Shown: in pieces, positions 47,679 through 56,351 of the stretch | How the letters are laid out: every line of letters begins with the position of its first letter | Numbering within the stretch: position 1 is the first letter of the stretch | DNA from: Microlunatus flavus | GTDB lineage: Bacteria; Actinomycetota; Actinomycetes; Propionibacteriales; Propionibacteriaceae | Direction of reading: 5' to 3' | Assembly (NCBI RefSeq): GCF_900110855.1 | Contig: NZ_FOFA01000005.1 | Coordinates: 1 to 64,000, forward strand | DNA length: 64,000 nucleotides | Notes under the pieces: generated by a model | Told to the model about the DNA's origin: nothing | Database searches by the model: none | What the model saw: the letters and a program-made list of their open reading frames with translations, nothing else | Program-made: the position numbers and the translations under genes

Positions 47679-48377
47679 GTGCCCGTGCAGACCCTGCCGC
47701 TGACGACCGCGTCCGGCCCGGCGGCACCGGCGCGCCGCACGGCCGGCGCGAGCACCGGCTGGGCCTCGGTGATCGTGCCCGTCGCGGTCGGCGCGGCGCT
47801 CGGACCGCTCGACGTCGTGCTCAAGCACGTGCTTCCGGCGCCGTTCGGCCACCTGCTGAACTCCTCGCCCGTGTGGGCGCTGGCCGCCTTCGTCGTCGGC
47901 TGGGCCGTGCGGGCGCGGCCCGGGTGGTGGCCCGGGCTCGCCGGGACGCTCACCCTGCTCGTCGCGGTGGAGAGCTACTACCTCGCCTACGTCGTGCTGC
48001 GTGACCGCGACACCGCGACGCTGCTCGACACCCACGCGCAGTGGTGGCTCTTCGTCGGGGTCGGCGCGGGCGTCGTCTTCGGCACCGCCGGGGCCTGGGC
48101 CCGCGAGGGCCGGCGGTGGCGCGGTCCGGCGGGCACGGCCACCGTCGTCGGGCTGCTGCTGACGGGCGCGTGGGTCGAGCTGCTGCGGTTCGCGGGAGCG
48201 TCCGACACCGGCTACCGCCACGACACCGTGCAGGCCGCCCTCGTCCTCCTCGTCCTGGCCGCCGTGGCGGTGGTCCTCGCCGCCCGCTCGGCGCGGCAGC
48301 GGGTCGCCGGCCTGGCCCTCGCGCTCCCGGTGGGCCTCGGCGGCGTCGTGCTGGCCGGCGCCCTGGGGATGGCCTGA
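47679..48377 (+). CDS. Integral membrane protein (DUF6518-like)
   Basis: A 232-residue protein with about six spans. The first runs WASVIVPVAVGAALGPLDVV, and later ones include WALAAFVVGWAVRARPGWWPG and VESYYLAYVVLRDRDTATLL. GWAVRARPGWWPGLAGTLTL and EGRRWRGPAGTATVVGLLL are interhelical loops. Function is unknown; the DUF6518 name is tentative. GAGGAG precedes the GTG. Confidence 0.75.
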   Translation: MPVQTLPLTTASGPAAPARRTAGASTGWASVIVPVAVGAALGPLDVVLKHVLPAPFGHLLNSSPVWALAAFVVGWAVRARPGWWPGLAGTLTLLVAVESYYLAYVVLRDRDTATLLDTHAQWWLFVGVGAGVVFGTAGAWAREGRRWRGPAGTATVVGLLLTGAWVELLRFAGASDTGYRHDTVQAALVLLVLAAVAVVLAARSARQRVAGLALALPVGLGGVVLAGALGMA

Positions 48378-48442
48378 GCGACCGCGGCGAGCACGGGACA
48401 CGCGCGCGGAATACGGGCGCGGGCGGCCTCGTTGACGCCGAC

Positions 48443-48703
48443 GTGACCGATCTGCAGACGCCTGCCGCCGACCGCCCGACGATCTTCAGCACCACGTGGT
48501 GCGGCTACTGCAAGCGGCTGAAGTCGCAGCTCGACCGCGCCGGGGTCGCCTACGACGAGGTGAACATCGAGCTGGTCCCCGAGGCCGCCGCGCTGGTGGC
48601 GAAGGTCAACGGCGGCAACGAGACGGTCCCGACCGTCTGGTTCGCCGACGGTTCCACGCTCACCAACCCCTCCGCGCGCGAGGTCCAGGCCAAGCTGGCG
48701 TGA
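48443..48703 (+). CDS. mrx1: Mycoredoxin (mycothiol-dependent glutaredoxin-like protein)
   Basis: An 86-residue glutaredoxin-fold protein. The redox motif is CGYC at Cys20/Cys23 in IFSTTWCGYCKRLKSQL. VPTVWFADGSTLTNPSAREV carries the cis-Pro and mycothiol-site residues. It reduces mixed disulfides with mycothiol. It sits where Rv3198A lies beside uvrD2 in M. tuberculosis, though four genes intervene here. GTG start; HAD gene overlaps by GTGA. Confidence 0.92.
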   Translation: MTDLQTPAADRPTIFSTTWCGYCKRLKSQLDRAGVAYDEVNIELVPEAAALVAKVNGGNETVPTVWFADGSTLTNPSAREVQAKLA

Positions 48704-49359
48704 GCCGGCTGCCCCGCTGGTCCGACGTCTCGGCCGTCGTCCTCGACGTCGACGGCACGGTGCTCGACTCGGCGGACGGCATCGTGGCCGGCTTCCGGCA
48801 CGCGCTCGTCGCGGTCGGGGTGAGCCCGCCGACCGACGAGGGCCTGCGGTCCGACGTCGGGCCCCAGCTGGTCACGCTGCTGCCCGCGCTCGGCGTGCCG
48901 CCCGAGCGGCTGGCCGCCGCGGTCGCGGCGTACCGCTCCTTCTACCTGCACGAAGGCCTCCACCAGGCGCGCCCGTACGAGGGCGTGAGCGCGGTCCTCG
49001 ACCGCCTGGCCGCGGAGCTCCGGCTCGGCACCGCGACCGCGAAGCGCACCGACGTGGCCGTCGCCATCCTCGAGGCCCATGGGCTGGCCGGTCGCTTCGA
49101 GGTGGTCAACGGCCTCGCCGACGACCACCCCACCAAGGCGGCCACGCTGGCCCAGACCCTCGACCTGCTGGGCGGGATCGACCCGGCCCACGCGGTCATG
49201 GTCGGCGACCGTCACTCCGACGTCGTGGCCGGTCGTGAGGTCGGGACCCGCACGGTCGGCGTGCTGTGGGGGTACGGCAGCCGTTCCGAGCTCGAGGACG
49301 CGGGGGCCGACGTCCTGCTGGAGCACCCCTCCGAGCTGGTCGACCTGCTCCTGGGATGA
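48700..49359 (+). CDS. HAD-superfamily phosphatase (phosphoglycolate-phosphatase-like)
   Basis: A 219-residue HAD enzyme. Motif I is VLDVDGTVLDS with the nucleophile Asp. The cap domain is helical (LRSDVGPQLVTLLPALG). TATAKRTDVA holds motifs II and III, and VGDRHSDVVAGREVG is motif IV. Such enzymes dephosphorylate small metabolites; the substrate is unknown. It overlaps the mycoredoxin stop by 4 bases. An imperfect hairpin separates it from recC. Confidence 0.9.
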   Translation: MSRLPRWSDVSAVVLDVDGTVLDSADGIVAGFRHALVAVGVSPPTDEGLRSDVGPQLVTLLPALGVPPERLAAAVAAYRSFYLHEGLHQARPYEGVSAVLDRLAAELRLGTATAKRTDVAVAILEAHGLAGRFEVVNGLADDHPTKAATLAQTLDLLGGIDPAHAVMVGDRHSDVVAGREVGTRTVGVLWGYGSRSELEDAGADVLLEHPSELVDLLLG

Positions 49360-49362
49360 CGC

Positions 49363-49395
49363 TCGGCACGGGTCGTGATCGCCGACTCGTGCCGA
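49363..49395 (+). terminator. Imperfect inverted repeat between HAD gene and recC
   Basis: TCGGCACGGGTC (49363-49374) pairs with GACTCGTGCCGA (49384-49395) with one mismatch around a 9-base loop, right after the HAD stop. It may reduce read-through into recC or be an operator. It has no T-tract. Confidence 0.45.
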
Positions 49396-49437
49396 ACGGC
49401 CGGAACTGTCGGCGAGCCGCCCTAGGGTGGCGGAGCC

Positions 49438-52400
49438 ATGAGCCTCCACCTGCACCGCGCCGAACGGGCCGACGTCCTCGTCGACGCCCTGGGCGAGGTG
49501 CTGGCCGCTCCCCTGGCCGACCCGTTCGCGACCGAGGTCGTGTGCGTGCCGACCCCGGGCGTGGAGCGGTGGATCGCCCAGCGGCTCGCCCACCACCTCG
49601 GCGCCACGTCCGGTGACGACGGCGTCTGCGCCGGCGTCGACTTCCCGTCGCCCGCCCGGTTCGTGGCGGACGTGCTCGGCCGCTCGGGCAGCGACGACCC
49701 CTGGGTCCCGTCCCGCGCGGTCTGGCCGCTCCTCGCCGTCCTCGAGACCGCCGTCGCCGAGCCGTGGGCCGCGGTCCTCGCCGACCACCTCGGACCGGCG
49801 GTGGAGGCCGACGCCGGTCCCGGGGACGCCGAGGACACCCGCCGTTCGCGCCGCTGGAGCACCGCCCGGCGGCTGGCCGGGTTGTTCGCCCGGTACGCCG
49901 CGGACCGGCCGTCGATGCTCGAGGCCTGGGCCGCCGGCCGCGACCTCGGGCCCGACCTCGAGCCCCTCGCCGCGGACCGGGCCTGGCAGCCGGAGCTGTG
50001 GCGCCGGCTGCGGGACCACATCGGCGGCGCCGACCCGGTGGCCCGCCTCCGCGCCGACGTCGACCGGCTGCGCTCGGGGGAGGCCACGGGATCGGGGCCG
50101 CTGCCCGAGCGGCTGTCGGTCTTCGGCGCCACGCGGCTCGACCCGCGCCACCTCGACATGCTGCTCGCGCTCGCCGCGACCCGCGACGTGCACCTGTGGC
50201 TGCCCCACCCCTCGCCCGCCGCCTGGGAGCGGGTGGCCCGCGAGCCGGTGCCGACCGGGCCTCTCCTCCCGCTCCGGGCGGACGTCGCGGCCGGCGAGGT
50301 CTCCACGAACCCGCTGCTGACCTACCTCGGCCGCGACCTCCGCGAGCTGCAGGTGCGGCTGGGCGCCGGCGCCGCGAGGGCGGGCGTGCCCACGACCGAC
50401 GCGCGCCACCCGGCCCCGGCCCAGGCTCGTGCAGGAGACCGCGGCACCCTGCTGGGACGCCTGCAGGCCGACCTCGCCGCGGACCGGCCGCCGGCGGGCG
50501 ACCACCTCCTCGACGCCGAGGACAGGAGCGTCCAGGTGCACGCCTGCGCCGGTCCCCACCGTCAGGTCGAGGTCCTGCGCGAGGTCCTGCTCGGCCTGCT
50601 CGCGGACGACGAGACGCTGCAGCCGCGCGACGTCGTGGTGATGTGCCCCGACGTCGAGGCGTACGCGCCCCTGGTCGCGGCCACCTTCGGCCTGGACGCC
50701 GACGAGGACGGGGCCGGCCGGGCCGAGCACCCCGGCCACCGGCTCCGGGTCCGGCTCGCCGACCGGTCGCTGCGCCAGCTCAACCCCGTGCTGGCCACCG
50801 TCGGCCGGCTGCTCGACCTCGCCGACGCCCGCGTGACGCTGTCGGCCCTGCTCGACCTCGCGGCCGCCGAACCGGTCGCCACCCGCTTCCGCCTCGGCGA
50901 GGACGACCTCGAGCGGCTGCACGAGCTGCTCCCGCAGACCGGCGTGCGCTGGGGCCTCGACGCCGCGCACCGCGCCCGCTTCGGCATGGCGGGCTTCGCC
51001 CAGAACACCTGGGCCGCCGGGCTCGACCGGCTGCTCCTCGGGGTGGCGATGGACGAGAGCGACGCGCGCTTCATCGGCACGGTCCTCCCGCTCGACGACG
51101 TCGCGTCCGACGACGTGGGCCTGGTGGGCCGGCTCGCCGAGCTGCTCGGCCGCGTCCGCGGGCTCAGCGACGGCTGCGCGACGCCGAAGACCCTGCCCGA
51201 CTGGTTGAACCTGTGCCGCGAGGTCGTGGAGCAGCTGACCGACGTGCGACCGGCGGACCGCTGGCAGCACACCCACGCGTACGGCGAGCTCGCCCGCCTC
51301 GAGGAGCGCGCGGGCGACGCCGCCCTGCAGAGCACCCTGTCGCTCACCGAGGTGCGGGCCCTCCTCGCCGACGCCTTCCGCGGGCGGGCGGGCCGGGCGA
51401 ACTTCCGCACGGGCACGCTGACCGTGGCCAGCCTGCTGCCGATGCGGGCGGTGCCGCACCGCGTCGTGTGCCTGCTGGGGATGGACGACGGCGCGTTCCC
51501 TCGCCGGGCCACCCCCGACGGGGACGACCTGACCGCGGCGGTCCGACGTGTCGGCGACCCCGACCCCCGCGGGGAGGACCGGCAGCTGTTCCTGGACGCG
51601 GTCTGCTCGGCTGAGGAGACGCTGGTGGTGCTGCACTCCGCGGTCGATCCGCGCAACGGCACCCCGCTGCGGCCGGCCGTCCCGGTCGAGGCGCTGCTGG
51701 AGACGCTCGACGCGACCGCGCGGACGCTCGACGGGCGACCGGTCCGCGCGCACCTCACGGTCCCCCACGCGCTGCAGCCGTTCGGACCGGCGAACTTCAC
51801 CGTCGAGGCCGGCGCCACGAGGCCGGAGCCGTTCAGCTTCGACCGGGCCGCCCTGCGCGGCGCCCGCGCGGGGCGGGCCCAGAAGGTGCCCGCACCCCAG
51901 CCGTACGCCGACGTGCTGCTCGACCCGCTGCCCCCGGACCGGGCCGTCGAGCTGACGGAGCTGTACCGCTTCTTCCAGCACCCGGTGCGGGCGCTGCTGC
52001 GGGCCCGCGCAGGGCTCGCCGACGGCGGCCGCGACGAGGGGGAGGACGAGCAGATCCCCGTCGAGCTGGACGGGCTGCAGCGCTGGGCCATCGGCGAGCG
52101 GATGCTCCAGGCGCACCTGCGGGGCGCCGACCTCGACGTGCTCGCCGCCGCGGAGTGGCGCCGCGGGTCCGTGCCGCCGCGCGAGCTCGGCGCGCGCGTG
52201 GTCGGCGACCTGCGCGCCGAGGTCGGCACCGTGGCCGCGGCCGCCACCACGTGGACCAGCACGCCGGCCGAGCGGGTCGACCTGGTGGTCGACCTCGACC
52301 GGGTGCGGGTGGCGGGCAGCGTGGACGGCGTGCGCGGCGACGCCGTGGTCCGCGTCCTCTTCTCCCGCCCGTCGGCGCGGCACCGGCTGCAGGCCTGGGT

Positions 52401-52830
52401 CGAGCTGCTGGCGCTGAGCGCGAGCCGACCCGAGCGGGAGTGGCGCGGCGTCGTGATCGGGCGCAAGGAGCAGTTCGAGCTCGGGCCGGTGACCCCCGAG
52501 TTCGCCCGTCTCGTGCTCGCCGACCTCGTCGACCTGCAGGGCACGGGTCTGCGGACGCTGATCCCCTTCGCGCCGCTGGCCGCGTACGAGTACGCCCGGC
52601 AGGAGTCCCGCGACCCGCAGAAGGACGACCGCAAGCGGCTCGAGGAGGCGTGGGGCCGGGACCGCGACGCCCTGTGGGAGCGGGTGCTGGGGGTCGGAGC
52701 CGACCTCGACGCGCTGGAGGCCGAGCCGGCGCAGCCCGCCGAGGGCCGTCCCCACCGTCCCGGGGAGAGCCGCTTCGGCAGCCTGGCGCGGCGCGTGTTC
52801 GTCCCGCTGCTGAGGGTGCAGGGCCGATGA
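49438..52830 (+). CDS. recC: Exodeoxyribonuclease V gamma subunit RecC
   Basis: A 1130-residue RecC, the Chi-recognising scaffold of RecBCD. The N-terminal helicase-like region begins LHLHRAERADVLVDAL and has FATEVVCVPTPGVERWIAQRLA. No Walker A is seen, as expected. VCLLGMDDGAFPRR and LYRFFQHPVRALLRARAGL are family motifs of the middle and inactive nuclease-like C-terminal region. First gene of recC-recB-recD, with 4-base overlaps between all three. Confidence 0.93.
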   Translation: MSLHLHRAERADVLVDALGEVLAAPLADPFATEVVCVPTPGVERWIAQRLAHHLGATSGDDGVCAGVDFPSPARFVADVLGRSGSDDPWVPSRAVWPLLAVLETAVAEPWAAVLADHLGPAVEADAGPGDAEDTRRSRRWSTARRLAGLFARYAADRPSMLEAWAAGRDLGPDLEPLAADRAWQPELWRRLRDHIGGADPVARLRADVDRLRSGEATGSGPLPERLSVFGATRLDPRHLDMLLALAATRDVHLWLPHPSPAAWERVAREPVPTGPLLPLRADVAAGEVSTNPLLTYLGRDLRELQVRLGAGAARAGVPTTDARHPAPAQARAGDRGTLLGRLQADLAADRPPAGDHLLDAEDRSVQVHACAGPHRQVEVLREVLLGLLADDETLQPRDVVVMCPDVEAYAPLVAATFGLDADEDGAGRAEHPGHRLRVRLADRSLRQLNPVLATVGRLLDLADARVTLSALLDLAAAEPVATRFRLGEDDLERLHELLPQTGVRWGLDAAHRARFGMAGFAQNTWAAGLDRLLLGVAMDESDARFIGTVLPLDDVASDDVGLVGRLAELLGRVRGLSDGCATPKTLPDWLNLCREVVEQLTDVRPADRWQHTHAYGELARLEERAGDAALQSTLSLTEVRALLADAFRGRAGRANFRTGTLTVASLLPMRAVPHRVVCLLGMDDGAFPRRATPDGDDLTAAVRRVGDPDPRGEDRQLFLDAVCSAEETLVVLHSAVDPRNGTPLRPAVPVEALLETLDATARTLDGRPVRAHLTVPHALQPFGPANFTVEAGATRPEPFSFDRAALRGARAGRAQKVPAPQPYADVLLDPLPPDRAVELTELYRFFQHPVRALLRARAGLADGGRDEGEDEQIPVELDGLQRWAIGERMLQAHLRGADLDVLAAAEWRRGSVPPRELGARVVGDLRAEVGTVAAAATTWTSTPAERVDLVVDLDRVRVAGSVDGVRGDAVVRVLFSRPSARHRLQAWVELLALSASRPEREWRGVVIGRKEQFELGPVTPEFARLVLADLVDLQGTGLRTLIPFAPLAAYEYARQESRDPQKDDRKRLEEAWGRDRDALWERVLGVGADLDALEAEPAQPAEGRPHRPGESRFGSLARRVFVPLLRVQGR

Positions 52831-55800
52831 CCGCCTCCACGACCTCCGAGGTGCGGGCCGCGGTCCCCGCGCACGCCGCACGCCGGCGGACCGCCTTCGA
52901 CGTCTGCGGCCCGCTCCCGGAGGGCACCACGGTGCTCGAGGCGAGCGCCGGCACGGGCAAGACGTACGCCCTCGCGGCGCTGACCGCACGGTTCGTGGTC
53001 GAGGAGCGGGTCCCGCTGTCCCGGCTGCTCCTGGTCACCTTCGGCCGGATGGCGACCACCGAGCTCCGGACCCGCGTCCGGGACCGCCTCGTCGGGCTGG
53101 AGCGTGCCCTCGCGCCGGACGCGGCGACGGCGGCCGACCCGGTGGACGCGCTGCTGCAGGCGGTCGGCCCGGCCGAGCGCGCCGCCCGTCGCGCCCGCGT
53201 GGTCGCCGCGCTGCGGGACTTCGACGAGGCCACCATCGCCACCACCCACGAGTTCTGCCTGCAGGCGCTCGACGGCCTCGGCGTGCTCGGCGACGCCGAG
53301 CCCCACGCCACCGTCGTGGAGGACGTCGACGACCTCGTCGACGAGGTGGCCTCCGACGAGTACCTGCGGCGCTACGCCGACCGCGGCCGGGCGCCCTGGA
53401 AGAGGCTGTCGGACGCGCAGGCCGTCGCCCGCCAGGCGTGCCGCTCGGTGGGCGCCCCGCTCGTGCCCGACCCCGACGACGACGCGAGCCACGGCCGCAA
53501 CGACGCGGTGGAGCGGGTGGCGTACGCGACGGCGGTCCGCGCCGAGGTGGAACGCCGCATGCGGGCGACGCAGACGTTCACCTACGACGACCTGCTCGTC
53601 CGGCTCCGCGCCAGCCTGACCGACACCCGCCACGGCGAGGCGGCGGCCGCCCGCCTGCGCGAGCGCTACGCGGTGGTGCTGGTCGACGAGTTCCAGGACA
53701 CCGACCCCGTGCAGTGGGACATCCTGCGCACCGCCTTCGCCGGCCGGACGCGGATGGTGCTGATCGGCGACCCCAAGCAGGCGATCTACGGCTTCCGCGG
53801 GGCGGACGTGCACTGCTACCTCGACGCGCGCGACGAGGAGGGGGCGACGGTGCAGACGCTCCCGACCAACCACCGCAGCGACCCGTCGCTGGTCGCGGCA
53901 TTCGACCACCTCCTCGGCGGGCTGGCCCTCGGCGAGCGCGACATCGTCGTGGACCCGGTCGGGGCCGCGCACCGCGAGGACCGGCTGAGCGGCGACCGCG
54001 CGTTGACCGCGCCGGTCCGGCTGCGCGTGGCCCCGTACGACGGGCAGGCCGACAAGCCCGCCCGGATCGAACCCGTCCGCGTCGTGCGCCGCCGCGTCAC
54101 CCGCGACCTCGTCGCCGACGTCACCCGGCTGCTGGCCTCCGGCACCCGGATCGACCTGGGGACCGGTCCGCGTGCGGTCGACGCCGGCGACGTGGCCGTC
54201 CTGGTCCGCACCAACCGGGCCGCGGAGGACGTCCGCGCGGCGCTCGTCGCTGCGCACGTCCCGGCGGTCGTCCGGGCCGACCGCTCGGTGTTCGTGTCGG
54301 AGGCCGCCCAGGACTGGGCGACGCTCCTCCTCGCGCTCGACGCGCCGACGCAGGGCCACGTGCGGGCCGCCACGCTGACCTGCTTCTTCGGCTGGTCGGT
54401 CGTCGGGCTCGCCCAGGCCGACGACGACGCGATGATCGAGGTCACGCTGCAGGTCCGCGGCTGGCGTCGCGTCCTCCAGGCGCGGGGCGTGGCCGCGCTG
54501 ATGGAGGCCGTGACGCGTGACCGCGACGTCGCCGCCCGGCTGCTCGGCCAGACGGGCGGGGCGCGCCGGCTCACCGACCTGCGGCACCTCGCCGAGCTGC
54601 TGCACGACGCGGCCACCCGCGACCGGCTCGGGCCGGGGGCGCTGCTGGAGTGGTTCGGCGACCGCGTCGCCGACGCGCACCGCGACTCGGGCGTGGAGGG
54701 TTCCCGCCGCCTCGACGCGGAGGGCCGCCAGGTCACGGTCGTCACGGTGCACCGCAGCAAGGGCCTGCAGTACCCGATCGTCTACCTCCCCGAGGCCGGC
54801 GACCGCTGGGTCTCCGACGACAAGGGCGAGACGCTGCTCCTGCACCCCGAGGCGCCCGGCGACGCCGACGGAGACGGCGCGAGCCGGGCCGGGCTGGTGC
54901 TGGACGTCGGGGGTGCCTGGGCGCCCGGACGCCCGGCGCGCTTCGCCCGCCGTCAGGCGGAGGAGGCGTCGGAGGACCTCCGCCTGTTCTACGTCGCCCT
55001 GACCCGCGCGCAGTGCCAGGTCGTGACGTGGTGGACGCCCACCCACAACGTCGCCGCGTCCGCGCTGCAGCGCGTGCTGCGCTCGGACGGCGGGGTCCCC
55101 GAGCTGCGCTACCCGGTGGAGCTGGGTGATCCGCGTTCCGGGCGCGACCTCGGCCCCCACGTGCAGGTCGAGCTGTTCGACGGCGAGCGCGACCCGGTCG
55201 AGGTGAGCGTCGACGGCGGGACGGACGGCCCGCTGCGCGTCCGGACGTTCGACCGCGCGCTCGACCTCGCCTGGCGGCGCACGTCGTACTCCTCGCTGAC
55301 GGCCGCCGCGCACGGGCTGGACCTCTCCGGACCGGGCGTGGGCAGCGAGCCCGAGGCGGGTCGGGAGGACGACGAGACCTCGGGCGAGGCCGCCGCGGAC
55401 ACCGAGATCGACGCCGAGGCGGAGTGGGACGCCGACCGGCTCGTCGTTCCGGCCGACGCCGCGGCCCCGCCCGCCGGCGCCGGTCCCGACCCCTGGGACG
55501 CGGTCTCCCCGATGGCCGGGCTGCCCAGCGGTGCGGACTTCGGCACGGCGGTGCACGCGGTGCTCGAGGACCTCGACCCGGGTGCGGCCGACCTCCCCGC
55601 CAGCCTGCGGAGCGCCTGCGCGTCGGTGATCGCGCGGACCGGGAGCACCGGGACGAGCGCCGAGCAGCTCGCCGACGGTCTCGTCCCGGTCGTCGCCACC
55701 TCGCTGGGACCGCTCGCCGGCGGCCGGACCCTGGCCGACGTCCCCCGCACGGACCGGCTGACCGAGCTCGTCTTCGAGCTGCCGCTGGCCGGCGGCGACG

Positions 55801-56351
55801 ACCCCGTCGCCGCGCAGGTGACGCTCGGCGACGTGGCTCCGGTCCTGCGCCGCCACGTCCCCGCGCACGACCCGCTCGCCCCGTACGCGGACCGGCTGAC
55901 GGCGCCGGTCCTCGCCGAACAACCGCTGCGCGGCTACCTGACGGGCAGCATCGACGCGGTGCTGCGGGTGCGTGACACCCCCGACGGGCCACCGCGGCAC
56001 CTCGTCGTCGACTACAAGACGAACTGGCTGGGCAGCTTCGACGGCCGGCCCCTCACGCTGCGGGCGTACGCGCCGGCGGCCCTGCCCGAGGCGATGATGG
56101 CCGCGCACTACCCGTTGCAGGCCCTCCTCTACAGCGTCGCGCTGCACCGGATGCTGCGCTGGCGCCAGCCCGGCTACGACCCGGACGTCCACCTCGGCGG
56201 GGTGCTCTACCTGTTCGTGCGCGGGATGGCCGGGCCGCAGACGCCCGAGGTCGGGGGCATTCCGGCCGGCGTGTTCAGCTGGCGGCCGCCGTCGTCGCTG
56301 GTCGTCGCGCTGTCCGGGCTGCTGGCCGGGCGGACGGAGGAGCAGGCGTGA
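52827..56351 (+). CDS. recB: Exodeoxyribonuclease V beta subunit RecB
   Basis: A 1174-residue helicase-nuclease. Motif I is LEASAGTGKTYALAALTARF at about residues 38-57. Motif II is VVLVDEFQDTDPVQWDILR, and IGDPKQAIYGFRGADVHCYL is motif III. VTVHRSKGLQYPIVYLPEA is motif V. The C-terminal nuclease shows HLVVDYKTNWLG (near residue 1060) and YPLQALLYSVALHRML, with the Asp and Lys of the metal site. It processes double-strand breaks with RecC and RecD. Confidence 0.95.
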   Translation: MTASTTSEVRAAVPAHAARRRTAFDVCGPLPEGTTVLEASAGTGKTYALAALTARFVVEERVPLSRLLLVTFGRMATTELRTRVRDRLVGLERALAPDAATAADPVDALLQAVGPAERAARRARVVAALRDFDEATIATTHEFCLQALDGLGVLGDAEPHATVVEDVDDLVDEVASDEYLRRYADRGRAPWKRLSDAQAVARQACRSVGAPLVPDPDDDASHGRNDAVERVAYATAVRAEVERRMRATQTFTYDDLLVRLRASLTDTRHGEAAAARLRERYAVVLVDEFQDTDPVQWDILRTAFAGRTRMVLIGDPKQAIYGFRGADVHCYLDARDEEGATVQTLPTNHRSDPSLVAAFDHLLGGLALGERDIVVDPVGAAHREDRLSGDRALTAPVRLRVAPYDGQADKPARIEPVRVVRRRVTRDLVADVTRLLASGTRIDLGTGPRAVDAGDVAVLVRTNRAAEDVRAALVAAHVPAVVRADRSVFVSEAAQDWATLLLALDAPTQGHVRAATLTCFFGWSVVGLAQADDDAMIEVTLQVRGWRRVLQARGVAALMEAVTRDRDVAARLLGQTGGARRLTDLRHLAELLHDAATRDRLGPGALLEWFGDRVADAHRDSGVEGSRRLDAEGRQVTVVTVHRSKGLQYPIVYLPEAGDRWVSDDKGETLLLHPEAPGDADGDGASRAGLVLDVGGAWAPGRPARFARRQAEEASEDLRLFYVALTRAQCQVVTWWTPTHNVAASALQRVLRSDGGVPELRYPVELGDPRSGRDLGPHVQVELFDGERDPVEVSVDGGTDGPLRVRTFDRALDLAWRRTSYSSLTAAAHGLDLSGPGVGSEPEAGREDDETSGEAAADTEIDAEAEWDADRLVVPADAAAPPAGAGPDPWDAVSPMAGLPSGADFGTAVHAVLEDLDPGAADLPASLRSACASVIARTGSTGTSAEQLADGLVPVVATSLGPLAGGRTLADVPRTDRLTELVFELPLAGGDDPVAAQVTLGDVAPVLRRHVPAHDPLAPYADRLTAPVLAEQPLRGYLTGSIDAVLRVRDTPDGPPRHLVVDYKTNWLGSFDGRPLTLRAYAPAALPEAMMAAHYPLQALLYSVALHRMLRWRQPGYDPDVHLGGVLYLFVRGMAGPQTPEVGGIPAGVFSWRPPSSLVVALSGLLAGRTEEQA

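Noticed and set aside
48550-56192. Very long minus-strand open frames opposite recC/recB (over 1400 codons each)
   Set aside because: Typical antisense artefacts of extreme GC; the plus strand has complete RecC, RecB and RecD motifs.
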